Of a stretch of DNA of 64,000 nucleotides, positions 25,685-32,619 are shown piece by piece. The DNA comes from Enterococcus_D entomosocium (GTDB lineage Bacteria > Bacillota > Bacilli > Lactobacillales > Enterococcaceae): the NCBI RefSeq assembly GCF_030441895.1, contig NZ_JARJAS010000014.1. The stretch is one strand, 5' to 3'. The position numbers and the translations under genes were made by a program. Below the pieces are notes generated by a model. The model saw only the letters and a list, made by a program, of their open reading frames with translations. It had not been told where the DNA came from and did no database searches. Numbering within the stretch: position 1 is the stretch's first letter; the number at the start of each line of letters is the position of its first letter.

Positions 25685-26842
25685 TTATAAATTGTTTATT
25701 TCTTTTATTGTCAATCTACCTTCAAGCATTAACTTATGCATTAAATTTCTACCATGGTTTTCATTGTTCATTGTTTTCCCATATTTCCCCAGTAAATTTG
25801 CAACAAGTCCTGCATGCTCAGTTAAGATTTCTTGAGAAGTCTTATCACCATATGGGGAGCAACAAAATATCAACGAAATATTACTGTCATATAAATTATA
25901 ATAGTCAAAAATAGATTGAAAATATGAGTAATCCAATACACTTAGTGAATGCCCATAAAAGAAAATATTTTTCAAGTCATTTTTGTTTTTAATATATACA
26001 GAGTCTCCGTTATTTTTGTTGATTTGAACCATTTTTCTAAAGGTTTTCGTATACTTATATATTAAAGAGCTAGGACTTATTTCATCTTGATCAATTCCAA
26101 AGATAATGTTTTTATTTCTTAGTTTACCGTGAACATTAGTAATCTTACCTCTTAAACAAATTGGCTCAGTGTAATTGAATGATAAAGCTTCAACATCATC
26201 AATCGAATTATCCTCGCCTATTATCTTGCCTATTAAAAGTTCTGATATATAAGAATATTCGTAGGTTTCCAAAATTTTATCTTCTAGATACTCAGAGAAT
26301 GCAGATTCAAATTCAATTAATTCTCTTAATAAAAAGTCATCAAGATTTTTTTTACTCCTGTAACGTTCTTTCGGAATCACATAATAAGCTAATATGCTAC
26401 ATTTGATCAGGTATCTTTCCGTATTTTTGTTTAATTTCACACTAAGACCTGGAATTCCACTGATCATACGTTGACCTAAATGTGAATAATTTTTAGTTAA
26501 ATCAAGTTCTTTTAAAATATCTAGCATATTTTGTTCTACATTATGCCAATTAACCAATGTTTTTTTATTTTTTTTCGCTACGAACAGTAAATCCCAGAAA
26601 GTAAGTTTCGCGTCTTTTATTAAATTGTAACGATCTTCAGGAACGAAAACTCCGTCATATTCTTGGGCTTCATCAAAAGAAAGTGAACGATAGCTGTCTC
26701 TTAAATCAATATTTTTACAAAATGATTTTATCTGCTGCTCCACATCTTCAGAAATTCTATTATCAAAGAAATCTTTAAATGTAGACTTAACGCCACATTT
26801 TAAGTCAAACCCATTTCCTAATACTATCAAATTTGAACTCAT
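25685..26842 (-). CDS. AbiH family abortive-infection protein
   Basis: A 385-residue protein of the AbiH family, first described as a lactococcal abortive phage infection factor. It has the family start LIVLGNGFDLKCGVKSTFKDF, a middle block VEALSFNYTEPI, and a late block FYGHSLSVLDYSYFQSIFDYY. It likely aborts infection by competing phages. It lies inside the packaging region, just upstream of terS, is more AT-rich than its neighbours, and has its own TATAAT (26867-26872, minus) and AGGGTGG-type ribosome-binding site. It can therefore be expressed in the lysogen, as expected of cargo added between late genes. Confidence 0.85.
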   Translation of the reverse strand: MSSNLIVLGNGFDLKCGVKSTFKDFFDNRISEDVEQQIKSFCKNIDLRDSYRSLSFDEAQEYDGVFVPEDRYNLIKDAKLTFWDLLFVAKKNKKTLVNWHNVEQNMLDILKELDLTKNYSHLGQRMISGIPGLSVKLNKNTERYLIKCSILAYYVIPKERYRSKKNLDDFLLRELIEFESAFSEYLEDKILETYEYSYISELLIGKIIGEDNSIDDVEALSFNYTEPICLRGKITNVHGKLRNKNIIFGIDQDEISPSSLIYKYTKTFRKMVQINKNNGDSVYIKNKNDLKNIFFYGHSLSVLDYSYFQSIFDYYNLYDSNISLIFCCSPYGDKTSQEILTEHAGLVANLLGKYGKTMNNENHGRNLMHKLMLEGRLTIKEINNL

Positions 26843-26894
26843 AATTTACCCTCCATATCTATTACTATTATACAAGATAGTTTGATATATGTGG

Positions 26895-27101
26895 TTAGCT
26901 TTCAATATCTTTTAACATCAGATCAGCTTCGATCAATACCTTCAGATCACTGACAGAATTGAGCTTGATCTCCCCAGACTGCAGGTTCGACAGCCATTTC
27001 CCGAGTGCAACTCTAATAATTCGTTTATACTCATCGACTGTTTCAGCTCTCTCTTCTGCCTTTTTTAATTCATATTCAAAATCAAAATCTTCTGTTCCCA
27101 T
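26895..27101 (-). CDS. Small acidic phage protein
   Basis: A 68-residue, helix-rich, charged protein (DFEYELKKAEERAETVDEYKRIIRVALGKW...) of unknown function. It lies between the methyltransferase and AbiH, upstream of terS. Its position next to the packaging genes is common for small phage genes of unknown role. The ribosome-binding site (GGGGTG, seven bases from the ATG) is modest. The promoter of a plus-strand RNA gene begins at its 5' end, so the two transcripts diverge. Confidence 0.65.
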   Translation of the reverse strand: MGTEDFDFEYELKKAEERAETVDEYKRIIRVALGKWLSNLQSGEIKLNSVSDLKVLIEADLMLKDIES

Positions 27102-27129
27102 TGTTCGACACCCCGCATTAGATTATAAT
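27101..27129 (+). promoter_or_regulatory. Promoter of plus-strand small RNA 1
   Basis: TTGTTC (27101-27106), a 17-bp spacer and a perfect TATAAT (27124-27129). The expected start, near 27136, falls on the first helix of the RNA below. Confidence 0.6.
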
Positions 27130-27133
27130 GCTA

Positions 27134-27238
27134 GAAGACACAGAACTGAGTTAAAAGCACGCGCGTGTGGTTTCTGTGTCTTCGGGGGTCTAACCCTCGT
27201 TGAAAGGGTCGGTGTTAGCGCACCGGCCTCTTTTTTTA
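27134..27238 (+). ncRNA. Structured small RNA 1, beside the packaging genes
   Basis: A compact RNA of about 100 nt on the strand opposite to all nearby genes. Helix 1 is a perfect 12-bp pairing (27134-27145 with 27172-27183) enclosing the self-complementary CACGCGCGTG. CGGGGGT/ACCCTCG (27183-27199) forms helix 2. ACCCT can instead pair with AGGGT at 27205-27209, so two forms exclude each other. The end is a terminator, GGTCGGTG/CACCGGCC, followed by seven T. It is antisense to the spacer between the methyltransferase and the 68-aa gene. No match to a known RNA class was recognised. Confidence 0.65.
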
Positions 27239-28510
27239 TTCTTCTAAAAGCACTGCAGTCTTGCCAGTAGCGTTTTCCCATCTTTCAATGATCACATCGC
27301 AAAAGATTGGATCAAGCTCCATTGTGTAGCATGTTCGCTGCAATTGCTCGCAGGTCATTAACGTGCTGCCGGATCCGCTAAATAGATCGACAACTATATC
27401 ATGACGTTTCGAGCTATTTCTAACCGGGATAGCAATAAGGGATAGTGGCTTTTGCGTTGGATGATAGTACTTCATTGCATCATCTTTAGCGATTTGCCAA
27501 ACGCTTACGTACGGAATGTCTTGGATCAAGTCATCTTTCCAGACCGTAGTTTGTTTTCTGTCGCCGTACCATTCAGGTGCTTGTCTCCGCTTGTATGCAT
27601 AAAACACTGGTTCATGTTGCCAACGGTATTGACTCCAACCGAATGTTGCGTTGTTCTTAACCCAAATGCATTGTGCTCGCACATCGATCTCAGCAGCGTT
27701 CATCGCATTCTCAAATTCGCGTTGATACGATGATCCGTGAAAAACATAAATTGCCGCTTGATCATGCAAAAGTTGCGAATAGTTCAGAAAAATTTGCTCT
27801 AAAAATCCAACGAAGTCATCGTGATCCATATCATCATTGAGAATTTCTCCACGACCAGAATTTTTCAGTTCTTCGTTTCTAGACTTTACAGCAACGTTGT
27901 ATGGCGGATCCGTTACAACTAAGTCTGCTTTATTTCCTTGCATTAGGCGATCAACATCAGATTGATCCGTCGAATCACCGCAAAGCAAAAAATGATTGCC
28001 TAGTTGCCATAGTTGGCCACGATTTGTTTTAGGTTCTGGATGATCTTCAATGTATTGGTTAACGTCAAAATCATCTTCAACAATTGGTTGATCAATGTCT
28101 TCTTGATAATCAAAAGCAGTAATTAAATCTTCGACTTCTTCAAGATCAAAACCAGTTAAAGAGATATCTTCTTCTCCGAGTTCTTTTAAGAGAAAAGCTA
28201 ACTTCTCTTCATCCCATTTACCAGAAATCTTATTAAGAGCCAAATTGAGGGCTTTTTCCTTTTCAAGGTGTAAATCTACTATTGATACCTCTATCTCCTC
28301 AAACAGGCCCAAATCTCGAGCCACAGCGACACGCTGATGTCCTCCTACGAGATTCCCGGTCTGTACATTAAAGATTGGCGGATCTACGAACCCAAATTCT
28401 AAGATCGACTGCTTCAATTTCTCGTACTCTTCCATCCCCGGCTTTAACTCAATTCTAGGATTGTAATCAGCCGCTTTCAGATCAGCTATTTTCATTTTTG
28501 TTATTTTCAT
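27236..28510 (-). CDS. ParB-domain DNA methyltransferase
   Basis: A 424-residue fusion. Residues about 1-130 form a ParB/sulfiredoxin-like domain (YNPRIELKPGMEEYEKLKQSI..., GNLVGGHQRVAVA). The rest is an N6-adenine/N4-cytosine methyltransferase with motif IV DPPY at 201-204 and a motif I-type FSGSGST near 383 that binds S-adenosylmethionine. Such proteins are common upstream of terS in Firmicute phages. They probably mark phage DNA against host restriction or affect packaging. The target base is undecided: DPPY favours adenine or N4-cytosine. GGGAGG lies five bases before the ATG. Confidence 0.9.
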   Translation of the reverse strand: MKITKMKIADLKAADYNPRIELKPGMEEYEKLKQSILEFGFVDPPIFNVQTGNLVGGHQRVAVARDLGLFEEIEVSIVDLHLEKEKALNLALNKISGKWDEEKLAFLLKELGEEDISLTGFDLEEVEDLITAFDYQEDIDQPIVEDDFDVNQYIEDHPEPKTNRGQLWQLGNHFLLCGDSTDQSDVDRLMQGNKADLVVTDPPYNVAVKSRNEELKNSGRGEILNDDMDHDDFVGFLEQIFLNYSQLLHDQAAIYVFHGSSYQREFENAMNAAEIDVRAQCIWVKNNATFGWSQYRWQHEPVFYAYKRRQAPEWYGDRKQTTVWKDDLIQDIPYVSVWQIAKDDAMKYYHPTQKPLSLIAIPVRNSSKRHDIVVDLFSGSGSTLMTCEQLQRTCYTMELDPIFCDVIIERWENATGKTAVLLEE

Positions 28511-28527
28511 AATTACCTCCCAAAATA

Positions 28528-28555
28528 AAAAAGCCTCTAACTCGAGAGACTTTTA
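28528..28555 (-). terminator. Terminator after the 59-aa phage gene
   Basis: On the minus strand AGTCTCT and AGAGGCT pair around a short loop, followed by six T. It lies between the 59-aa gene and the methyltransferase and could attenuate the latter. Confidence 0.6.
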
Positions 28556-28732
28556 AAGAGATCCTTTTAAATAAATTCCAATGGAATCATTCAAATTAAT
28601 GCCAAACCTTTTCTCGAAATTTTGATAAGCTTTCATTTTCTTGTCGAAACTTTTAGCATTTGCAATACGGTCGTAAGCTTTTCTCCACTCTGGATTGTTT
28701 TTGATTTTTGTAGATAATTGTAATGCGTTCAT
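28553..28732 (-). CDS. Small basic phage protein
   Basis: A 59-residue basic, helical protein (NPEWRKAYDRIANAKSFDKKMKAYQNFEKRFG). Not recognised; the charge pattern would suit nucleic-acid binding, but that is only a guess. I take the ATG at 28732 (AAGGG about ten bases upstream). In-frame starts at 28753 and 28789 are possible but lack a better ribosome-binding site. It precedes the methyltransferase gene. Confidence 0.55.
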   Translation of the reverse strand: MNALQLSTKIKNNPEWRKAYDRIANAKSFDKKMKAYQNFEKRFGINLNDSIGIYLKGSL

Positions 28733-28852
28733 TTGATCAAATCCCTTCTTCATACGTTGGTAACATGTTAACTCTGATAAGCAGATCATGTATTAAAAGG
28801 ATTGCTTAGTATCTTATGAATTTGGTGTGAGATAAAAACATATTACAATTTA

Positions 28853-28950
28853 TGTTATACTAAACCTAGACAGAACTCCTTTAAAATAATCACTTATACA
28901 ATATACACAATCTGTCTAACCATCGTAGTTGTGCGGTGGTTTTTTGTTTT
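28853..28950 (+). ncRNA. Small RNA 2a (tandem pair, first copy)
   Basis: An extended -10 (TGTTATACT, ending 28861) is followed by a transcript expected to start near 28868. AGACAGA (28868-28874) pairs with TCTGTCT (28911-28917) around an A/C/T-rich 36-nt loop. Directly after, AACCATCG and CGGTGGTT form an eight-pair terminator with an eight-nt loop (ending 28941) and a T run. The layout is the same as in the next RNA, and its 5' end shares ACAGAACT with small RNA 1. No protein-coding frame of note. Confidence 0.6.
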
Positions 28951-28959
28951 TAGTTTTTA

Positions 28960-29066
28960 TATAATTGAGTCAGGCAGATCTGCTTGATCCAAAACATACT
29001 AGCTAACTATCTAATACAGTCATTATCTGCCTAAAGCTGTCGGAATAGCCACCGACAGTTTTTTTA
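28960..29066 (+). ncRNA. Small RNA 2b (tandem pair, second copy)
   Basis: TATAAT (28960-28965) lies seven bases before AGGCAGAT (28972-28979). That arm pairs with ATCTGCCT (29025-29032) around a 45-nt loop. CTGTCGG/CCGACAG (29037-29058) then forms the terminator, followed by seven T. Closing helix (GnCAGA/TCTGnC) and architecture match the copy 100 bp upstream, while the loop sequences differ. This suggests two members of one RNA family with variable loops. Confidence 0.6.
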
Positions 29067-29075
29067 TATTCAAAA

Positions 29076-29102
29076 ATAAAAAGCCACTCGCAATGAGTGA
29101 CT
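29076..29102 (-). terminator. Terminator of the Kiwa-like operon
   Basis: On the minus strand AGTCACTC pairs with GAGTGGCT around a five-base loop, followed by TTTTTATTTTTG. It lies directly after the membrane-protein gene. Confidence 0.75.
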
Positions 29103-29113
29103 AAAATAAAGTT

Positions 29114-29665
29114 TTACTTTTTGTACAACCATACATCTTTTCCGAACTTCCTAGCATTTATCGATTTATTTTCCTTAAAATAAGCATTTAATTCAGAAAG
29201 TTCTAAGTTTGTGATAACAATTCGCGTTGTTCCAGCATTTTCCCATTCATATATATATAAACCAAAAAGTAATAACACTGGATTTAAATATATCAAATTA
29301 TTTTTGACATATAAAATACCTATAAGGAAGAAGAGTGATAAATTTATTACAAGACTTGAAGTGTCCTGTAGTTCTATGGATAACATGGGACTCAAATAGG
29401 TCATAATATAGCTTATAATATTGTCACCAGTTGAATTAAAAGTTCCTTTTGTCGGTTCTGTGCGATTTGTTTTTTTAAATATGAAATAAGCTATTGTCAA
29501 AATTCCTATAATGCTAAGAATAATCAAAACAGTACAATAAACCAGTACTAAGCACAATGAAATTCTATTATTACAATCATTTTGGTACTCATATACTCCT
29601 TTATATAATAATAATAAATATAGGGGTAGATAAGACGATATATATAAATTAATCCTATATAACAT
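29114..29665 (-). CDS. KwaA-like membrane protein of a Kiwa-type defence pair
   Basis: A 183-residue protein with four predicted membrane helices (about 5-25, 35-62, 95-115 and 118-135) and a cytoplasmic C-terminal tail (TRIVITNLELSELNAYF...). This topology matches KwaA, the membrane sensor of the Kiwa anti-phage system. The assignment rests mainly on its DUF4868 partner directly upstream. I start it at the ATG at 29665 with GGGGGGAT close by; the TTG at 29689 lies in the overlap with the upstream gene. Gene order is kwaB then kwaA, the reverse of the described E. coli operon. Very AT-rich, as usual for acquired defence genes. Confidence 0.65.
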   Translation of the reverse strand: MLYRINLYISSYLPLYLLLLYKGVYEYQNDCNNRISLCLVLVYCTVLIILSIIGILTIAYFIFKKTNRTEPTKGTFNSTGDNIISYIMTYLSPMLSIELQDTSSLVINLSLFFLIGILYVKNNLIYLNPVLLLFGLYIYEWENAGTTRIVITNLELSELNAYFKENKSINARKFGKDVWLYKK

Positions 29666-29685
29666 ACTATCCCCCCTATTTTTAT

Positions 29686-30633
29686 TCAAAGTGAGTTATC
29701 AATTCTTTTTTGACCACCGACTATAGATTCATACGATGCATCAGAAATAAGTGTTATAAACTGTTGTCTTAATTTAGAGTCATACACCAAGGTACTGCCA
29801 TTATATTCAATTCCTTTGAATTTATCATTAAATTCTGGGTCTTTTAAAACTAACTTAACTCTATCTTTGTTTGTAAAAAACGCCTTAACCCTATCCGGAT
29901 CTGAATTCATTTTCGTTAATCTTCGCGCTATTCTAGTATCTTTTTCAGCAGTATGTAATAGCTCTTCAATATTGTCAATAAATTTAAAAGAGGCAATACT
30001 ATTTAAGACTTCCGCTGAGTTTTTCTTAAATTCAGTTTCCATTTGACAGCATTTTTCAAAAATAGGTAAATGTTTAATCAAAACCTCATCATCATATATT
30101 ACCATTGCTATATTTTTACTAAAGCCGAATGTGTCATTAGTATCTAATTTATTAAATTTATTATTTTTTAAATTGCCGACAACCTTCATTTTAGAAACTT
30201 TAGATAAACTTGTGAACTCTCCAACAAAAGAAAAGTTTAGCTCATCCGGAATACAAACATGAACTGCATATGCAATAAATTCTGCTACGTCAATTCCTTT
30301 TATTGTATCTGCCGGACTAGGATCTTCGAATAATTCAATAAAATTTTCAATCCCATTATACTTATTAGATTCTATAACTAGGAATTTACTCTTATCCGTG
30401 TGGTCCATAACAACATCGTATTCAAGTTGTTCTCTATTTCTTGTTCTAGAATTTTGAAAATATACTTTAAAAATATTAAGCAAATCTATTTGAACCTCTG
30501 ACTCAACTTCTAAATTATATAAAATAATATTAGTACCTTCAGTCTGCTTTTTTACTAAATATAATTTTATACACCTGCTCAACTTACTATCACCAATTTT
30601 TTTCAACTCATTATACAATCCATTAATATTCAA
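29686..30633 (-). CDS. KwaB-like DUF4868 protein of a Kiwa-type defence pair
   Basis: A 315-residue cytoplasmic protein matching the DUF4868 pattern of KwaB. It has a central strand-rich block (NIAMVIYDDEVLIKHLPIFEKCC), then a basic helical segment (DTRIARRLTKMNSDPDRVKAFF). The end reads FITLISDASYESIVGGQKRI, where the family has a D-x-x-x-x-S-x-x-T/G-like close. In Kiwa, KwaA senses infection at the membrane and KwaB binds DNA and blocks phage replication and late transcription. The start is TTG at 30633 with GAGAGGGG seven bases upstream. A leader peptide and terminator precede it. Family recognition is from memory of the pattern. Confidence 0.72.
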   Translation of the reverse strand: MNINGLYNELKKIGDSKLSRCIKLYLVKKQTEGTNIILYNLEVESEVQIDLLNIFKVYFQNSRTRNREQLEYDVVMDHTDKSKFLVIESNKYNGIENFIELFEDPSPADTIKGIDVAEFIAYAVHVCIPDELNFSFVGEFTSLSKVSKMKVVGNLKNNKFNKLDTNDTFGFSKNIAMVIYDDEVLIKHLPIFEKCCQMETEFKKNSAEVLNSIASFKFIDNIEELLHTAEKDTRIARRLTKMNSDPDRVKAFFTNKDRVKLVLKDPEFNDKFKGIEYNGSTLVYDSKLRQQFITLISDASYESIVGGQKRIDNSL

Positions 30634-30648
30634 AATGCGACCCCTCTC

Positions 30649-30724
30649 TTATATCTGCTAATTTAATTAAACCAAAAAGAGTCTATGAAAACAAGCGTTT
30701 CCATAGCTCTCCTAGCAGATATAA
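30649..30724 (-). promoter_or_regulatory. Attenuator-like leader of the Kiwa-like operon
   Basis: A perfect 12-bp inverted repeat (TTATATCTGCTA at 30649-30660, TAGCAGATATAA at 30713-30724) encloses a hairpin. On the minus strand that hairpin reads AGAGCTATG-g-AAAC / GTTT-t-CATAG-a-CTCT followed by TTTTTGG, a terminator-like structure. A short leader-peptide frame with its own ribosome-binding site overlaps the hairpin. The ribosome-binding site of the KwaB-like gene lies immediately after the outer repeat. Confidence 0.65.
30663..30704 (-). CDS. Putative 13-aa leader peptide
   Basis: Thirteen codons, METLVFIDSFWFN, begin at ATG 30704 with AGGAG (30709-30713) four bases upstream and end at TAA before the KwaB-like gene. 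The frame runs through the terminator-like hairpin, so a translating or stalled ribosome would change folding. The size and placement match leader peptides of attenuation-controlled operons. No translation evidence is available. Confidence 0.5.
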   Translation of the reverse strand: METLVFIDSFWFN

Positions 30725-30745
30725 TCGTATAAGGATTACATGAAT

Positions 30746-30774
30746 AGTTTACATGAATGCGAACGTAAGTTCAA
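30746..30774 (-). promoter_or_regulatory. Promoter of the Kiwa-like operon
   Basis: On the minus strand TTGAAC (30774-30769), a 17-bp spacer and TAAACT (30751-30746). Transcription would start near 30739 and run straight into the leader described above. It is the best promoter match between arpU and the KwaB-like gene. Confidence 0.55.
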
Positions 30775-30780
30775 TTACTT

Positions 30781-30846
30781 TGTTTAAAAAGACGGCGAAT
30801 GAAGATAAGGAGCGTTCTCAACTCCATTCGTTTTAGTTTTACCGTC
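30781..30846 (-). terminator. Terminator after the ArpU gene
   Basis: On the minus strand GACGG...CGAATGGAG pairs with CTCC...CATTCGCCGTC, with an 11-nt bulge on one side, and continues into five T. A second small hairpin (GGGG-ctaat-CCCC type, about 30873-30889) precedes it. These would separate ArpU transcription from the Kiwa-like operon. Confidence 0.5.
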
Positions 30847-30947
30847 CCTCTGTCAAAGAAGAATAAAGCGACGAGGGGATTAGCCCCCTTTCGGTTTATG
30901 AGTTAGTTTGTGAGTAGCCCATCAACCACATCTCTTAATCTTTCGAC

Positions 30948-30976
30948 ATTACCATATTATCATGGATTTTTGTCAA
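30948..30976 (-). promoter_or_regulatory. Candidate activator-dependent late promoter
   Basis: A perfect TTGACA (30976-30971, minus) with a poor -10 (GGTAAT at 17 bp) directly downstream of the ArpU stop codon. ArpU/RinA-type regulators activate late promoters near this position in related phages. A good -35 with a weak -10 would suit an activated promoter, but the assignment is inference. Confidence 0.3.
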
Positions 30977-31004
30977 AAAACCCTACACTTTCCCTACAAA
31001 AACC

Positions 31005-31421
31005 CTATTTTTTCAGAGTTAATAATTTTCCTTTTTTGTAAGCATCCGCAAACTCGACCAGAGCGATTGCTTTTAGCTTTTCAACATTCTTGTCGCTATA
31101 CCCGCCAATTAGCCTGCCGATTTCGTAATTTGACCGCTTCTCGAGATCGCAAAATGAATAGTAAAGTATTTGCCTGCTAACTAATCCAAGCTTGGCCAGT
31201 GCAGCGACAATTGCGTCTCTTTCAATTTCAGCGTCTATCCACTCCAGAAAAGCATCTTGTGATCCATTTTGCGCCCCGTTTCTGGGCATATCAGTAATAA
31301 TTGGTGATTTCAGATCGATGGGCGCACGTTCTGCAATTCGGTTTAATCGTCGGTATTGAGATAAGACAGCTCGTGCATTCTTCTTCGTCTCTTTCTTATT
31401 GATTTCTGGAACTAAGGTCAT
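31005..31421 (-). CDS. ArpU family late transcriptional regulator
   Basis: A 138-residue protein of the ArpU/RinA group of phage late-gene regulators, first known in enterococci as a regulator of muramidase export. Residues about 65-125 form a sigma-region-4-like helix-turn-helix (AIVAALAKLGLVSRQILYYSFCDLEKRSNYEIGRLIGGYSDKNV). It probably switches on packaging, head, tail and lysis genes to its left. It sits between the early/replication block and the late operon, the usual place. Confidence 0.88.
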   Translation of the reverse strand: MTLVPEINKKETKKNARAVLSQYRRLNRIAERAPIDLKSPIITDMPRNGAQNGSQDAFLEWIDAEIERDAIVAALAKLGLVSRQILYYSFCDLEKRSNYEIGRLIGGYSDKNVEKLKAIALVEFADAYKKGKLLTLKK

Positions 31422-31440
31422 AGCGCGTATCCCCCCGATT

Positions 31441-31506
31441 TGTTATAATTCATTTAAGTCATGTATCAATAGGTTCAAGGAGAAGTCGGAGGAATCCGAC
31501 TTTTTT
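31441..31506 (+). promoter_or_regulatory. Extended -10 promoter and short attenuated transcript
   Basis: TGTTATAAT (31441-31449) is a perfect extended -10 on the plus strand. About 30 bases beyond the expected start, AGTCGGA-ggaa-TCCGACT with six T (31484-31506) forms a terminator. It yields either a very short RNA or a leader controlling the structured RNA copy A and the zinc-ribbon gene. Confidence 0.5.
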
Positions 31507-31520
31507 ATTCCCCAGATTTC

Positions 31521-31735
31521 TTAAGAAATCATCCGTTATAGATTAAGCTTTCTTAATCTGTTTGAAATTTGTTATTTAAATATAGTAGCCTGTTTTTGAA
31601 GGCTAGTATCGAATCTCCTTTCAAAGACATGGGTATTTAGACGATAACATTTATTCGGTAATTACTAGCCTTCTCCTAGCGAGGCAAACAAACCCCACTT
31701 AGGCGTTGCTACTTCTATCACACCTCGCTAGGATC
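31521..31735 (+). ncRNA. Two-copy structured RNA element, copy A
   Basis: Shares with copy B (34171-34376) the block CATCCGTTATAnATTAAGCTT (here from 31530) and the same helices in order. Helix 0 is AGATTAAG/CTTAATCT (31540-31559). Helix 2 is GAAGGCTAGTA/TACTAGCCTTC (31598-31608 with 31663-31673). Helix 1 is TCCTAGCGAGG/CCTCGCTAGGA (31674-31684 with 31723-31733), whose loop holds the conserved CCACTTAGGC...TGCTACT. Helix 1 changes from GAGG/CCTC to GGGG/CCCC in copy B, a compensatory change. The element lies just before a small zinc-ribbon gene. No known RNA family was recognised. Confidence 0.72.
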
Positions 31736-31765
31736 GTACATAAAATAAATATTGAGGTTATTGAA

Positions 31766-31990
31766 ATGCAATGTTTAAATTGTAATAGTTTCAAAATAGC
31801 TTTTGTAAATCCACCAAAGAAAGTAAAATTTTTGTGTATCCTCGCCGATGAAAGTTTTCATCATTTTGAGCAAGGGAAACCTATAGTTCTTGATATGGCA
31901 ATTTGTAGAGAATGTGGATTTGTTGAGTTTTTTTGCAATGCATTTACTAACCAACCTATTAATATAAATCAAATATTTCGATCTAGTTGA
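31766..31990 (+). CDS. Small zinc-ribbon-like protein
   Basis: A 74-residue protein with two Cys pairs (CLNCNSF near the start and CRECGF near residue 53), the pattern of a small zinc ribbon. It begins at the ATG at 31766, with GAGG eight bases upstream; an ATG at 31706 lies inside helix 1 of the structured RNA and is unlikely. It is a plus-strand cargo gene in an otherwise minus-strand zone, and its leader is the structured RNA copy A. The function is unknown. Confidence 0.6.
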   Translation: MQCLNCNSFKIAFVNPPKKVKFLCILADESFHHFEQGKPIVLDMAICRECGFVEFFCNAFTNQPININQIFRSS

Positions 31991-32063
31991 TTATTGTATA
32001 GGATAGCCAACTTAGACCTGCGATTGTCAGCAGTACTATGATGATTGCGTGGCTAGTTTTCAT
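31983..32063 (-). CDS. 26-aa single-span membrane peptide
   Basis: A short frame with a hydrophobic core of about 18 residues (AIIIVLLTIAGLSWL) after a short N-terminal MKTSH. It overlaps the end of the upstream DUF1642-like gene by 11 bases, so translation could be coupled; its own ribosome-binding site is weak. It is convergent with the zinc-ribbon gene. Confidence 0.4.
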   Translation of the reverse strand: MKTSHAIIIVLLTIAGLSWLSYTIIN

Positions 32064-32460
32064 TGGCTGGTACCACTATTCCGCCTATTGTATTAGCAAC
32101 GCGTTCTGCATCTTGTTTAGATTCAAAATCCATAATGCCATCTATTTCATGCGGAGAAACTAAACAACCATTAGACTGAAATTTTATGAAATATCCATTA
32201 CCGATTTTCACTCGATAGGTGTCTGTTTCCTTGACTTCATAACCAACAAAGCAAGCTTTCTCGTAGTCATATCGATGACAAGCAATAGAAAAATATTCGC
32301 TTAATTTTTCTAGATTTAAAGTAGCTGGTAAATTTAGCTCATGTGGCGCATAGTCATTAAACATTCCTAAAATATCGGCAGGCACCGCATTTCTGTTTTT
32401 GGTGTACTCTACTAATTCCACCATGAATTTTGGTATTTTCACTTTCTCCTGTTCATTCAT
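32053..32460 (-). CDS. DUF1642-like phage protein
   Basis: A 135-residue protein whose start (VKIPKFMVELVEYTKNR) and C-terminal block (FESKQDAERVANTIGGIVVPANE) fit the DUF1642 group of early-region phage proteins. The function is unknown. GGAGGGATAAG precedes its ATG, and a perfect hairpin (GCTATCG-ctga-CGATAGC, 32477-32494) lies in its 5' leader. The family call is moderate. Confidence 0.6.
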   Translation of the reverse strand: MNEQEKVKIPKFMVELVEYTKNRNAVPADILGMFNDYAPHELNLPATLNLEKLSEYFSIACHRYDYEKACFVGYEVKETDTYRVKIGNGYFIKFQSNGCLVSPHEIDGIMDFESKQDAERVANTIGGIVVPANEN

Positions 32461-32566
32461 CTTATCCCTCCTGTTTGCTATCGCTGACGATAGCTGACTT
32501 ATTTGTTTTTTTTCAATCTAAAGATTTTTTATTATCAAAAAATCAAATACCGACATTTTCAATTCA

Positions 32567-32597
32567 TTTACATTAATTCTATTAATTAGTATATAAT
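32567..32597 (+). promoter_or_regulatory. Promoter of the 102-aa cargo gene
   Basis: TTTACA (32567-32572), a 17-bp spacer and TATATAAT (32590-32597), about 25 bases before the ribosome-binding site GAAAGGTGG. It would work without phage factors, in the lysogen. Confidence 0.55.
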
Positions 32598-32619
32598 CTA
32601 ACTGAAAGGTGGTTTATCT

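Noticed and set aside
27134..27238. tRNA or tRNA-like gene.
   Set aside because: Size and a hairpin rich in G and C were suggestive, but there is no seven-pair acceptor stem, no GTTCRA T-loop and no CCA or anticodon arm geometry.
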